Shown piece after piece: positions 9,388 through 16,523 of a stretch of DNA of 57,744 bases. The notes under the pieces are model-generated. The model worked only from the letters and a program-made list of their open reading frames with translations, had not been told where the DNA came from and did not search any database. Origin of the DNA: Anaerolineaceae bacterium (GTDB taxonomy: Bacteria > Chloroflexota > Anaerolineae > Anaerolineales > Anaerolineaceae). The stretch is from NCBI GenBank assembly GCA_016927865.1, contig JAFGLU010000135.1, positions 1 through 57,744 of the forward strand. The letters run 5' to 3'. The number at the start of each line of letters is the position of its first letter. Positions within the stretch are counted from its first letter, which is position 1. The translations under genes were made by a program, and so were the position numbers.

Positions 9388-9438
9388 CGCAATTCGAGGT
9401 GTGAGAGCGTCTTCGCCGCTCTCACACCTCGAATTGCG
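9388..9438. repeat. 22-bp perfect inverted repeat
   Basis: Arms at 9388-9409 and 9417-9438 are perfect complements, separated by TCTTCGC, so the tip can form a stable C(TTCG)-type loop. The arm contains GAATTGCG / CGAGGTGTG, resembling the GAATTTGAGGTGTG arm of the family A hairpins at 45546 and 47113. It has no T-run on either side, so it is not a textbook terminator. Confidence 0.75.
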
Positions 9439-9669
9439 ACACCTACCACAGCAACCCCCAAAGAGCCTCTTCCTTGCTCACCGGGAAATTCCCGCAGCAG
9501 GAGACAATTGTGTATCGAAGCCAACCTCACCCTCCAAAATACAGGTTTACCACCAATTTCCGGCAAATCTCTTTCCATGTTATGATAAATCATACACATC
9601 TGCGCCTGCAAACTGGGTCATCACAAGAATCTAGCCGACAAGTGGCGGGAATGGTAAACCGGAGGAAGA

Positions 9670-10209
9670 ATGACACAATCACTACAACACCCCCAAATCT
9701 ACCTGGTCAGCGGCGGTCGCGGTGCCGGCAAAACCACTTTTTGCCAGACGGTCGCGGCAGCGGCAAAACAAAAAGGCTGGAACGTGACGGGAATTCTCTC
9801 CCTGCCCCGCTATGAAGAGGATCGCCGTGTTGCCATCGATGCAGTTGACCTGCGCAGCGGCGAATCACGCCTGCTGGCAAATCGCCGCGCCGAACGCCTG
9901 CCGGAGCAACTCAATTGGGATTTCCAGCAAAGCATCCTTGCCTGGGCCGACGCCCAACTGGGCTCCGCCTGCCCCTGCGACCTGCTGGTGGTAGACGAAC
10001 TGGGCCCGCTGGAGTTCGAACGCAACCAGGGATGGCTTTCTGCCCTCTCCACCCTCGATCGCGGCGAATTCCGCATAGCCCTGGTTGTGGTTCGCCCTCA
10101 CCTGCTGTTCCATGCGCTTGAGCGCTGGGGCGACAGCCGCGTCATCGAAATTGAAACCCGCGATGAAAGTGCCGAAAAAGCCGCCGCTTTTTGCTCGGTT
10201 ATGATATAA
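9670..10209 (+). CDS. THEP1-like nucleoside-triphosphatase
   Basis: 179-residue P-loop NTPase. Walker A GGRGAGKTT is near residues 15-23 and the Walker B segment reads LLVVDELGPLEF, the acidic-Gly-Pro pattern typical of the THEP1/DUF265 family, which hydrolyses ATP/GTP in vitro; the cellular role of the family is unclear. The start ATG follows a strong GGAGG. The gene directly precedes the SlyD-type FKBP gene, whose promoter lies across this gene's stop codon. It stands apart from any obvious pathway operon. Confidence 0.8.
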   Translation: MTQSLQHPQIYLVSGGRGAGKTTFCQTVAAAAKQKGWNVTGILSLPRYEEDRRVAIDAVDLRSGESRLLANRRAERLPEQLNWDFQQSILAWADAQLGSACPCDLLVVDELGPLEFERNQGWLSALSTLDRGEFRIALVVVRPHLLFHALERWGDSRVIEIETRDESAEKAAAFCSVMI

Positions 10210-10210
10210 T
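10202..10210 (+). promoter_or_regulatory. Extended -10 promoter for the FKBP gene
   Basis: TGATATAAT is a TGn extended -10 box with a perfect TATAAT. It overlaps the stop codon (10207-10209) of the preceding NTPase gene and lies 65 bases before the ATG of the FKBP gene, so the latter can be transcribed on its own. Confidence 0.55.
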
Positions 10211-10275
10211 CGCTCCGTTTTGTCACCCGCGCCCACACCTCGTGGGCCGGTATCATCTATAAGAAAGAAGCAAGC

Positions 10276-10881
10276 ATGAGCCAAACCGCAAACCCTACCG
10301 TAATTGCCGACGACGTTGTCGTCAGCCTCGAATACACCTTGACCGTTGATGGTGAAATCGTCGACTCGACCGAAGGTATCGATCCCATCGAATTCATTCA
10401 GGGACACGAAAACATCATCGCCGGCCTCGAGCGCGAGCTGTACGGATTGAAAATCGGCGACACCAAAAAGGTCACCGTCAACGCTGCCGATGCCTACGGC
10501 GAGATTGATCCCGAAGCCGTCGTCGACGTTCCTCGCGACGAAATCCCCTCCGACATCCCTCTCAAAGTTGGCGTCGAGCTAGATGTCAAGAATGAGGACG
10601 GCGATGTTCTGGAAGCCCGCATCATCGAGATCACCAAGGACAACGTCCGCCTCGACTTCAACCACGTCCTGGCCGGAAAAGAACTCACCTTCGAAGTCAC
10701 CGTAGTCGATTTGCGCGCCGCTGACGAAGAAGAGCTGGAGCACGGACACGTCCACTCGGAAGATGGCGATGACGACGAAGATTTTGAATACTTCGACGAA
10801 GATGATTTCGATGACGAGGACGAAGATGAGGAAGAAGAGGACGACGACGACGATTCCTCTTCCAACGGCAGCAAGAAATAG
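10276..10881 (+). CDS. slyD: SlyD-type FKBP peptidyl-prolyl isomerase with acidic tail
   Basis: 201-residue cytoplasmic prolyl isomerase/chaperone. Residues about 10-70 and 130-150 form the FKBP fold (VSLEYTLTVDGEIVDST, GLERELYGLKIGD), and the insert-in-flap chaperone domain lies between (DAYGEIDPEAVVDVPRDEI to about 128), the layout of SlyD. From about residue 153 the tail is almost pure Asp/Glu with serines at the end. E. coli SlyD has instead a His/Cys-rich metal-binding tail; here only three histidines are present (HGHVH), so nickel handling is doubtful. A rho-independent terminator follows 30 bp downstream. Confidence 0.9.
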   Translation: MSQTANPTVIADDVVVSLEYTLTVDGEIVDSTEGIDPIEFIQGHENIIAGLERELYGLKIGDTKKVTVNAADAYGEIDPEAVVDVPRDEIPSDIPLKVGVELDVKNEDGDVLEARIIEITKDNVRLDFNHVLAGKELTFEVTVVDLRAADEEELEHGHVHSEDGDDDEDFEYFDEDDFDDEDEDEEEEDDDDDSSSNGSKK

Positions 10882-10910
10882 CCTTCGCCATTCACCAAAG
10901 ATTACCCTTC

Positions 10911-10949
10911 ATCCGCTGCTTGCGCAACATCGCCGGCAGCGGATTTTTT
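10911..10949 (+). terminator. Rho-independent terminator of the FKBP gene
   Basis: Stem ATCCGCTGC (10911-10919) pairs with GCAGCGGAT (10936-10944), 9 bp, followed at once by a run of six T. It lies 30 bp after the FKBP stop codon. Confidence 0.85.
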
Positions 10950-10998
10950 CTCCTAGCGCGTATATCCTTATCCGCATCTTCCACCTCAGGATGAGTAG

Positions 10999-11266
10999 TT
11001 TGGCAATGTCACTTTAAAATTTCGAGTTCGTGGCCCCCTCCCCGCCCCTCCCCGCTGGCAAAAAACTCGCAAAATTTTGGTTCAGGGGCGGGGAGGGGGG
11101 AAGATTTCGCAAAAGAGAGGGGCTTTCAGCCCCTCTCTTTTGCAGAATTCTTTCCCTCCCCCGGCAAAACGCTTAAGTCATTGAGAATCTTGGTGGCCGG
11201 GGGAGGGTAGGGTGGGGGCAACACTCAAGTTCGAGGGCCATAGCGTTTTAAAGTGACATTGTCAAA
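10999..11266. mobile_element. MITE-like element with 21-bp terminal inverted repeats and GTAG duplication
   Basis: Left end TTTGGCAATGTCACTTTAAA(A) at 10999-11019 and right end at 11246-11266 are inverted copies matching at 20 of 21 positions. The four bases GTAG occur directly outside both ends (10995-10998 and 11267-11270), as expected of a target duplication. The interior has no coding capacity but three GC-rich hairpins, including AGAGGGGCT/AGCCCCTCT around 11114-11143 and a GGCGGGGAGGGG pair. Removing the element and one GTAG rebuilds a sequence ending in GAGTAGTTAC, which matches the right end of family A elements. No transposase is present, so mobility would need one supplied elsewhere. 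Confidence 0.72.
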
Positions 11267-11337
11267 GTAGTTACAATTTTCCCCTCCTTTCATGAATTGA
11301 TATATACTCAATCTATCTTTCCTGGAGGAAAATCACC

Positions 11338-11976
11338 ATGACCGACGCTTACCTGAAAAAACTACTTGGCGAACGTGAAGAAATCTTGCTGGTCACCCGC
11401 CGGCACTGGTTCGTTCTCCTGCGCGAAATCCTTGTCGAGCTTTCTTTCGTGGCTTTCACCATTTTGATCGTCTCCATTCTGGCTCTCTCCAGCCCTGGCA
11501 ACCCCCTGGTTGGATTGGGTTACCTTCTGGTGCTCATCCCCTTGGCCAGCCTCGTCCGTGACGCACTGTACTGGAACCACCACATGTACATCGTCACCAA
11601 CCTGCGCGTCATCCAGGTCATCGGCATCCTCAACAAAAACGTCACCGACTCCTCCCTCGAGAAGGTCAATGACGTCAAAATGGAACAAGACTGGCTCGGG
11701 CGTATGTTCAATTACGGCAGCATTGAGGTACTCACCGCCAGCGAGTTAGGCGTCAACCGCTTCACCATAATCGGCAACCCCATCCGCTTCAAGACCGTCA
11801 TGCTCAACGCCAAGATCCGCCTCGAAGAAGGCCAGGTCAGATCCGTTGTTGCCTCCGTAGCCGCCCCCAACAACATCACCAGCCTCCTCGCCAGCCTGGG
11901 CGAACTGCGCGATCGCGGCGTCCTCACAGAAGAGGAATTCAACGCCAAAAAAGCCAAACTGCTTTCCGAGCTGTAA
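11338..11976 (+). CDS. PH-domain membrane protein with C-terminal SHOCT domain
   Basis: 212 residues. Residues 1-30 are charged, then two adjacent hydrophobic helices (about 25-75), then a bacterial PH (bPH2/YdbS-like) beta-rich domain starting at YIVTNLRVIQVIGILNK (about 83), with the family pattern SLEKVNDVKMEQDWLGRMFNYGSIEVLTA. The last 30 residues (LASLGELRDRGVLTEEEFNAKKAKLL) are a classical SHOCT short C-terminal domain. Function is unknown; such proteins sit on the inner side of the membrane. Start has a strong GGAGG. A hairpin terminator lies 13 bp downstream. Confidence 0.82.
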   Translation: MTDAYLKKLLGEREEILLVTRRHWFVLLREILVELSFVAFTILIVSILALSSPGNPLVGLGYLLVLIPLASLVRDALYWNHHMYIVTNLRVIQVIGILNKNVTDSSLEKVNDVKMEQDWLGRMFNYGSIEVLTASELGVNRFTIIGNPIRFKTVMLNAKIRLEEGQVRSVVASVAAPNNITSLLASLGELRDRGVLTEEEFNAKKAKLLSEL

Positions 11977-11989
11977 TTACGTTCCGACA

Positions 11990-12026
11990 AAAAACAAAAA
12001 CCACGCAGCCCGTGGTTTTTGTTTTT
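11990..12026 (+). terminator. Terminator after the PH/SHOCT gene
   Basis: AAAAACAAAAACCACG (11990-12005) pairs perfectly with CGTGGTTTTTGTTTTT (12011-12026) around a five-base loop; the T-rich right arm gives termination on the plus strand, and the A-rich left arm makes it usable from the minus strand too, where the zinc-ribbon gene ends at 12030. Confidence 0.85.
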
Positions 12027-12029
12027 ATG

Positions 12030-12629
12030 TTAAGCTTTTCCTTTTCTCCGCTTGAACATCGTCTTCACATGGTCCCGCCACTCGGTTTTATCCACGCCTC
12101 CCGGCAGAGCCGAGAGACCGTCCAAAAACTCCACCACCTGCTGGTGCGACCCTTCAATCAGGTTATTGGCAAACGACCGGTTCAACTGCCCATCGCGCAA
12201 ACTGATGTGAAAGGCATGGATGAGCTGATCGATGCACACCATCCGTTCCTGTGCCGTCTTCGCCCGCGGAAAATCTCGCAGGTAGATCGCCAATGCATCT
12301 CGAGCCGCCATGCCCAGCAAATCCTTCTTAGCCCAGGTGTTGTGCCACTCCTCCGCCGAGGTCTGCCAGCCGCATCCCTCCTTGGGGCAGGTCTGAACCC
12401 CCGAACGCATTTTCCAGCCCTCGCCTTCTTCTCCCAGCGAAAACACTGTCCCGCAGCGCGGGCACTCCACCTCCCGCCGCGTCACCAGCCAAATGCTCTG
12501 GCAGCGGTCCAGCAGCGCGTAGCCCACCTCTTGCAACAATTCTTCATCCACCATCCCCGCCGCATCGTTTTCATACAACTGCCGGATTTTCACCTGGCGC
12601 ACCTTCGGCGCCCAGCGAATCTTTTCCAT
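12030..12629 (-). CDS. Zinc-ribbon protein of unknown function, coupled to an MFS gene
   Basis: 199 residues starting at MEKIRWAPK; a longer reading frame exists but runs into the MFS gene. Two Cys pairs, CPRCG near residue 56 and CPKEGCG about 80-86, suggest one four-cysteine zinc ribbon inserted between a basic N-terminal part and a helical C-terminal part (ERMVCIDQLIHAFH, NLIEGSHQQVVEFLD). The histidine-bearing helical half has no family name known to me. The ATG is one base after the MFS stop codon with GAGGG upstream, so the pair is co-translated. No signal peptide or membrane segment. Confidence 0.75.
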   Translation of the reverse strand: MEKIRWAPKVRQVKIRQLYENDAAGMVDEELLQEVGYALLDRCQSIWLVTRREVECPRCGTVFSLGEEGEGWKMRSGVQTCPKEGCGWQTSAEEWHNTWAKKDLLGMAARDALAIYLRDFPRAKTAQERMVCIDQLIHAFHISLRDGQLNRSFANNLIEGSHQQVVEFLDGLSALPGGVDKTEWRDHVKTMFKRRKGKA

Positions 12630-12630
12630 C

Positions 12631-13863
12631 TTATACCCTCTCTTGCTTCCACACCAGCAGCAGCACCGCTGCCAGTCCCGCCATGCCTGCCCCAAACAAA
12701 AACGGGGCCGAGGCACCGAACCCGTTCCATCGCCCAATCCCCTGCCACAACACCCCCGCGATCAACGATGCGGGGAAGTCCAGCAGCCCTAATACCGCGT
12801 TATACGTCCCATAGGCCGTTCCGCGCAAATTCTCCGGCACCAAATCAGCCACCATCGCCTTTGCCGTAGAATAGGCCAGAGCGTAATAAAACCCATAAAC
12901 GATGTGCAGCGCAAACATTTGCCAGGCCTGCTGCGCCGCCGCCACCCCCAAATACACCACTGCGTACACCATCCAACCCGCCGCGATCATCTTCTTCCGC
13001 CCAACTTTGTCGGAAAGTTTTCCGGTGGGGGTCGATAGGAACATATATACGAAATTGAAGGCCACCAGCATCGCCAGCACCCCGGTCACGCTCAGCCCCC
13101 GCTCTTGCGCTCGCAGCACAAGGAAGGCATCCGATGAGTTGCCCAGGTCGAACAGGGCCACAATCCCTAGAAAGACCATGAAAGGTTTGCCCAACGAGCG
13201 GAAGCCAAACTTCGGCAGCGCCCGCTGACCTTTCACCGCCACGTCTCTGGTTCCGATCGCCAGCGCCAGCACCGCCAGCACCGAGGGCACAATGCTGATC
13301 AGCACCAGGGTGCGGAATGTAGACACATTTAGTGACACCTCGTTGGCCTGTGCCAACCACACCACCACTAGCGCAATCAGCAGCCCCAGCATGGCCCCCG
13401 CCGTATCAGCCGCCCGTTGAAAACCAAAAGCCAGCCCGCGTGTCTGCGGCGTCACCGAATCGGCCACCAGCGCGTCTCGCGGCGCCGTGCGGATGCCCTT
13501 GCCCACCCGATCGGCCCAGCGCACCCCCGCCACAGCCTCCCAACTCGCGGCAAAGTAGAAAAACGGCTTGGCCAGGGTCGAAAGCCCATACCCCGCCACT
13601 GCAATCCACTTACGCCCGTGCAATTTATCGGACAGCCACCCCGAAAACACCTTCAACAAACTGGCCGTAGCCTCGGCAATCCCCTCGATGATCCCAATGA
13701 TGTGCGTCTTCACGCCCAACACGTTCGCCAAAAACAGCGGCAGAATGTTGACAATCATCTCGGTAGAAATATCCATGAAAAAGCTGGTCGCGCTCACCGC
13801 CCAAACGTTGCGCGGCAATTGCGCCAGGCCCTTCTTCTCTTCCGTGCTCGCTGTCTTTGTCAT
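12631..13863 (-). CDS. MFS transporter
   Basis: 410 residues with about twelve hydrophobic segments. The loop between helices 2 and 3 carries GWLSDKLHGRK and the equivalent loop in the second half GKLSDKVGRKK, both versions of the major facilitator motif A. The segment RWADRVGKGIRTAPRDAL resembles a group of MFS proteins often annotated as drug or tetracycline-type exporters. Substrate cannot be told. It is the upstream member of a two-gene unit with the zinc-ribbon protein. Confidence 0.85.
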   Translation of the reverse strand: MTKTASTEEKKGLAQLPRNVWAVSATSFFMDISTEMIVNILPLFLANVLGVKTHIIGIIEGIAEATASLLKVFSGWLSDKLHGRKWIAVAGYGLSTLAKPFFYFAASWEAVAGVRWADRVGKGIRTAPRDALVADSVTPQTRGLAFGFQRAADTAGAMLGLLIALVVVWLAQANEVSLNVSTFRTLVLISIVPSVLAVLALAIGTRDVAVKGQRALPKFGFRSLGKPFMVFLGIVALFDLGNSSDAFLVLRAQERGLSVTGVLAMLVAFNFVYMFLSTPTGKLSDKVGRKKMIAAGWMVYAVVYLGVAAAQQAWQMFALHIVYGFYYALAYSTAKAMVADLVPENLRGTAYGTYNAVLGLLDFPASLIAGVLWQGIGRWNGFGASAPFLFGAGMAGLAAVLLLVWKQERV

Positions 13864-13890
13864 ATTGTGCCCCTGTCTTTTAGAATGTTT

Positions 13891-13944
13891 GTGACTGCTC
13901 AGAGGGCGGGGAAATTCAGGCTTCTTCCACCTCTGGCTGAGCAG
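13891..13944. repeat. Family A element, short form without the inner hairpin
   Basis: GTGACTGCTCAGAGG on the left and CTTCCACCTCTGGCTGAGCAGG on the right form an imperfect inverted repeat (CTGCTCAG/CTGAGCAG perfect). These are the same flanks that surround the long hairpin at 47113-47165, but here only about ten bases separate them. It gives the probable ground state of the family. Confidence 0.65.
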
Positions 13945-14109
13945 GAATGAATATTGTCATATCATACGCCTTTTTCGGGTTCTTTGGTATTGGCGTCGCG
14001 ACCCCAAAATGCCATATGCAACCTTTTCTATGCACTCCCGTATATAGAATAGATCATTCAAAGAGATGGTCAACCGAACCTATGAACTGAGTTGCTTTTG
14101 GAGGAACCT

Positions 14110-14292
14110 ATGGAACTGATCGAATTCATTCTCGGCCTCATCGGCGGGATTCTTGGGCTGGTCTTCGGCTTGATCGGCGTAGTGCTGGCTGTCGTCTTCG
14201 GGGTCATCGGCCTCGTCCTGGCTCTGGTCATCGGCCTCGTCCTGCTCATCCTGTTTGGCCCAATCATCCTGCTGCTGGTGCTGATCTTCTAG
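14110..14292 (+). CDS. Small, very hydrophobic glycine-periodic membrane peptide
   Basis: 60 residues from an ATG with GGAGG five bases upstream. After MELIEF the whole protein is Leu/Ile/Val/Gly/Phe with glycines recurring about every seven residues (LGLIGGILGLVFGLIGVVLA and onward), one Pro near residue 51 and no charged residues after Glu4. It can span the membrane twice. The tidy ribosome binding site and the strong terminator 31 bp after the stop support a real gene. No family is recognised; candidate roles range from a membrane-stress peptide to a toxin-like peptide, none of them shown. Confidence 0.65.
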   Translation: MELIEFILGLIGGILGLVFGLIGVVLAVVFGVIGLVLALVIGLVLLILFGPIILLLVLIF

Positions 14293-14322
14293 CACAATCA
14301 CCGATGATTGTTTCTTCACGAT

Positions 14323-14360
14323 AGAGCAGGTTGCTTCACGGCAACCTGCTCTGTTTTTTT
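14323..14360 (+). terminator. Rho-independent terminator of the small membrane peptide
   Basis: AGAGCAGGTTGC (14323-14334) pairs with GCAACCTGCTCT (14341-14352), loop TTCACG, followed by G and seven T. Confidence 0.9.
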
Positions 14361-14371
14361 AGGAAGAAAGA

Positions 14372-14430
14372 ATCCCGAATTTGAGGGTTGTGTGGGTGCG
14401 AAGCACCCACACAACCCTCAAATTCGGGAT
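14372..14430. repeat. 28-bp perfect hairpin with GAA triloop
   Basis: Arms 14372-14399 and 14403-14430 are perfect complements; the loop is GAA and the centre GCGAAGC. The outer part ATCCCGAATTTGAGG is shared with the hairpins at 1632 and 47113, while the inner part differs and is compensated on both arms. It lies between the peptide terminator and the phosphofructokinase-like gene. Confidence 0.85.
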
Positions 14431-14535
14431 CTTCTACTAACCCAGGAGAGTCTATTTTTGCTTTACCTCCCTCTTCAACTTGCGATACAATAATGTTAAC
14501 GAACGTTCAAAGAATAACATCCAGGAGGGTCTGTT

Positions 14536-15675
14536 ATGGCTCCAAGCCGCATTGGCATTCTAACCGCTGGAAGCGACTGTCCCGGCATCAATGCTGCCAT
14601 TCGCGCCTTTGGCAAAGCAGCTTACTCCGACTTCAACATGCACCTCATCGGCTTCGCCGATGGCTTCGATGGCCTGGTTCAAGACCGCCCTATCGAAATC
14701 GAGCAGGCTTCCCTATCCAACATCCTCACCAGCGGCGGTACCATCCTGGGCGCCAGCCGCTTGCAGCCCGGCCAGTTTGCCGTGGGCCAAACCGGCGACC
14801 GCCTCCAGGCCGCTCTGGCCACTTACCAGCGCCACAACCTGGATGCCCTGGTCTGCCTTGGGGGCGGCGAAACCCTCGCCAACACCTACCACCTCATGCA
14901 GCACGGCCTCAACGTCGTCTTCTTGCCCAAATCCGCCGACAACAGCGTTCCCGGCACCGACAATTCCATCGGTTTCAACACCGCTCTCGAAGTTGCCACC
15001 GAAGCCATCGACCGCCTCCACTCCACCGCTCACAGCCATCACCGCATCATGATCGTCGAGCTCATCGGCTTAGAAGCTGGCTGGCTCACCCTGGGCGCGG
15101 GTCAGGCAGGCGGCGCCGATGTCATCCTCTTGCCCGAAATCCCCTATGACATCAACACCGTCGCCGAAGCCATCCTCTCGCGCAACGAAGCCGGCAAGCA
15201 GTTCAGCATCATCGCTGTCTCCGAAGGCGCCCGCACCCGCGAATCGGTGCAGTTTTTCGAGCAGGTGCGAAAGGTGAACGCCGACCTGCGCAACGGGGAA
15301 GAGCGCGATACCGTCGCCGCCACCCTCAACCGTATAGAAAATCGAGCCGTTGGCAGCACGCTTCTGCTGGCCAACCGCCTCGAGCATCTCACCCACCTCG
15401 AAACGCGCACCTCCATTCTCGGTTACCTGCTGCGTGGCGGGGTGCCTTCCGCCGGCGACCGCATCCTGGCGACCAAACTGGGCACAGCCTGCGCCGAACA
15501 TGTCGCCAACGAGCAGTACGGCATCGCCCTGGGCTCGCGTTGCGGCGTCATCGAATCATCTCCGCTGAGTGAGTTGATTAACAAGGTCAATACCCTCCCC
15601 CTCGATCATCCCTGGATCACCAGCGCTCGCCGCGTGGGGGTCTGTTTCGGGGATGATAACCATAGCACGAAATGA
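14536..15675 (+). CDS. 6-phosphofructokinase homologue with altered active-site motifs
   Basis: 379 residues with the overall PFK fold: SDCPGINAAIRA (13-24, normally GGDCPG/APG-N), TSGGTILGASR (65-75), TRTSILGYLLRGG and PSAGDR. Start ATG follows AGGAGGG. Three functional motifs depart from the family: GGGET at 109-113 where active enzymes have GGD(G/D), so the Mg/ATP aspartate is Gly; PKSADNS at 131-137 instead of PKTIDND, which keeps the catalytic-base aspartate but loses the second; and VELIGLEAGW instead of VEVMGR, losing the substrate-binding arginine. It may be a regulatory or repurposed paralogue; a true PFK may lie elsewhere in the genome. Confidence 0.8.
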   Translation: MAPSRIGILTAGSDCPGINAAIRAFGKAAYSDFNMHLIGFADGFDGLVQDRPIEIEQASLSNILTSGGTILGASRLQPGQFAVGQTGDRLQAALATYQRHNLDALVCLGGGETLANTYHLMQHGLNVVFLPKSADNSVPGTDNSIGFNTALEVATEAIDRLHSTAHSHHRIMIVELIGLEAGWLTLGAGQAGGADVILLPEIPYDINTVAEAILSRNEAGKQFSIIAVSEGARTRESVQFFEQVRKVNADLRNGEERDTVAATLNRIENRAVGSTLLLANRLEHLTHLETRTSILGYLLRGGVPSAGDRILATKLGTACAEHVANEQYGIALGSRCGVIESSPLSELINKVNTLPLDHPWITSARRVGVCFGDDNHSTK

Positions 15676-15774
15676 TAGCTTTTGAGCGTATCGACCTGCT
15701 ATCATGCAGTGTTATAAAGCAAGAATCAGGCTTGCCTGACTGAAACACTCACTCACTCTAATAAAGAGGTTATT

Positions 15775-16332
15775 ATGCCGCAAGAACGTACTCGCAAAAT
15801 CGTCATCACCGCCATCATGTCGGCCATCGCCATCTTCCTGGGCCTCACCCGTTGGGGTTTCATCCCCTGGGTAGGCGGCATTTCGCTCACCATCATGCCC
15901 GTTCCCGCCATCATCGGCGCGATCCTTGAAGGTCCCATTGTAGGCGCCTTGATCGGCCTGATCTTTGGCATCTTTAGCATGATTCAAGCCGCCGTAGCCC
16001 CCAATGGCCCCGGTGACACCATCTTTACCAATCCACTCATCTCGGTGCTCCCGCGCCTGTTCATCGGCCCGGTGGCCTGGCTGGTCTGGCAAGGTCTCAA
16101 GCGCTGGCCCGTCGTCGGCCTAATCGTCTCCGGCGCCGCCGGCAGCCTCACCAACACCCTGCTCGTGCTCGGCATGATCGGCATCCTCGGCCTCTACCCC
16201 TGGGAAGTGATCGGCCCGGTGGTGGTTGCCAACGGCCTGCCCGAAGCGGGTGTCTCTGCCTTCATCACCCTGGTGGTCGTCGCCGCCTGGAAACGCATTC
16301 AAGTCGGTAAACAAACCGGCTCCAAGCTGTAA
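15775..16332 (+). CDS. ECF transporter S component (substrate-binding membrane protein)
   Basis: 185 residues with about six hydrophobic helices and the N-terminal RKIVITAIMSAIAIFLGLT signature common to energy-coupling-factor S components. Substrate-specific motifs are not recognised, and no riboswitch is seen upstream, so the vitamin or metal it carries is unknown. The T and A components lie just downstream on the opposite strand (16524-19084), so the three together can form one ECF transporter. Start has AGAGG nine bases upstream. Confidence 0.82.
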   Translation: MPQERTRKIVITAIMSAIAIFLGLTRWGFIPWVGGISLTIMPVPAIIGAILEGPIVGALIGLIFGIFSMIQAAVAPNGPGDTIFTNPLISVLPRLFIGPVAWLVWQGLKRWPVVGLIVSGAAGSLTNTLLVLGMIGILGLYPWEVIGPVVVANGLPEAGVSAFITLVVVAAWKRIQVGKQTGSKL

Positions 16333-16367
16333 CCTTTTAAATTCGCTAAATTCCTAAATTAAGGTAT

Positions 16368-16408
16368 AAGGGAGTTATTGTCGCACGAAGTGCGACAATA
16401 ACTCCCTT
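16368..16408. terminator. Bidirectional terminator hairpin between convergent ECF genes
   Basis: A 19-bp perfect stem (16368-16386 with 16390-16408) around GAA; the plus-strand side continues TTTTTCTTTCTTT, a clear T tract, so it terminates the S-component transcript. Its GCACGAAGTGC tip resembles the family of GAA-triloop hairpins elsewhere in the window. Confidence 0.85.
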
Positions 16409-16523
16409 TTTCTTTCTTTGAGGCGGGCAAAGCCCGCCATTCACAACCGACCACGGTTTGGTGCAGTGCTACCGAAAGCTTTGCACTCCGCGCATGTCTA
16501 AAACTCAGGAATCTTGCCCTTGT

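Larger units (their letters stand above)
9229..9669. other. Divergent intergenic region between mreB and the NTPase gene
   Basis: 441 bp without a credible gene. It holds the mreB promoter (9331-9339), a 22-bp perfect hairpin (9388-9438) and the ribosome binding site GGAGG of the rightward NTPase gene. Short ORFs here overlap the hairpin and look fortuitous. Confidence 0.7.
10882..11337. other. Intergenic region with terminator and MITE-like element
   Basis: 456 bp: the FKBP terminator (10911-10949), a partial family A end (10979-10998), a 268-bp MITE-like element (10999-11266), and the GGAGG ribosome binding site of the next gene. No gene is credible in it. Confidence 0.7.

Noticed and set aside
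14500..14525. GAACGTTC palindrome before the phosphofructokinase-like gene as an operator
   Set aside because: Too short and without a matching copy; reported only as a chance palindrome.
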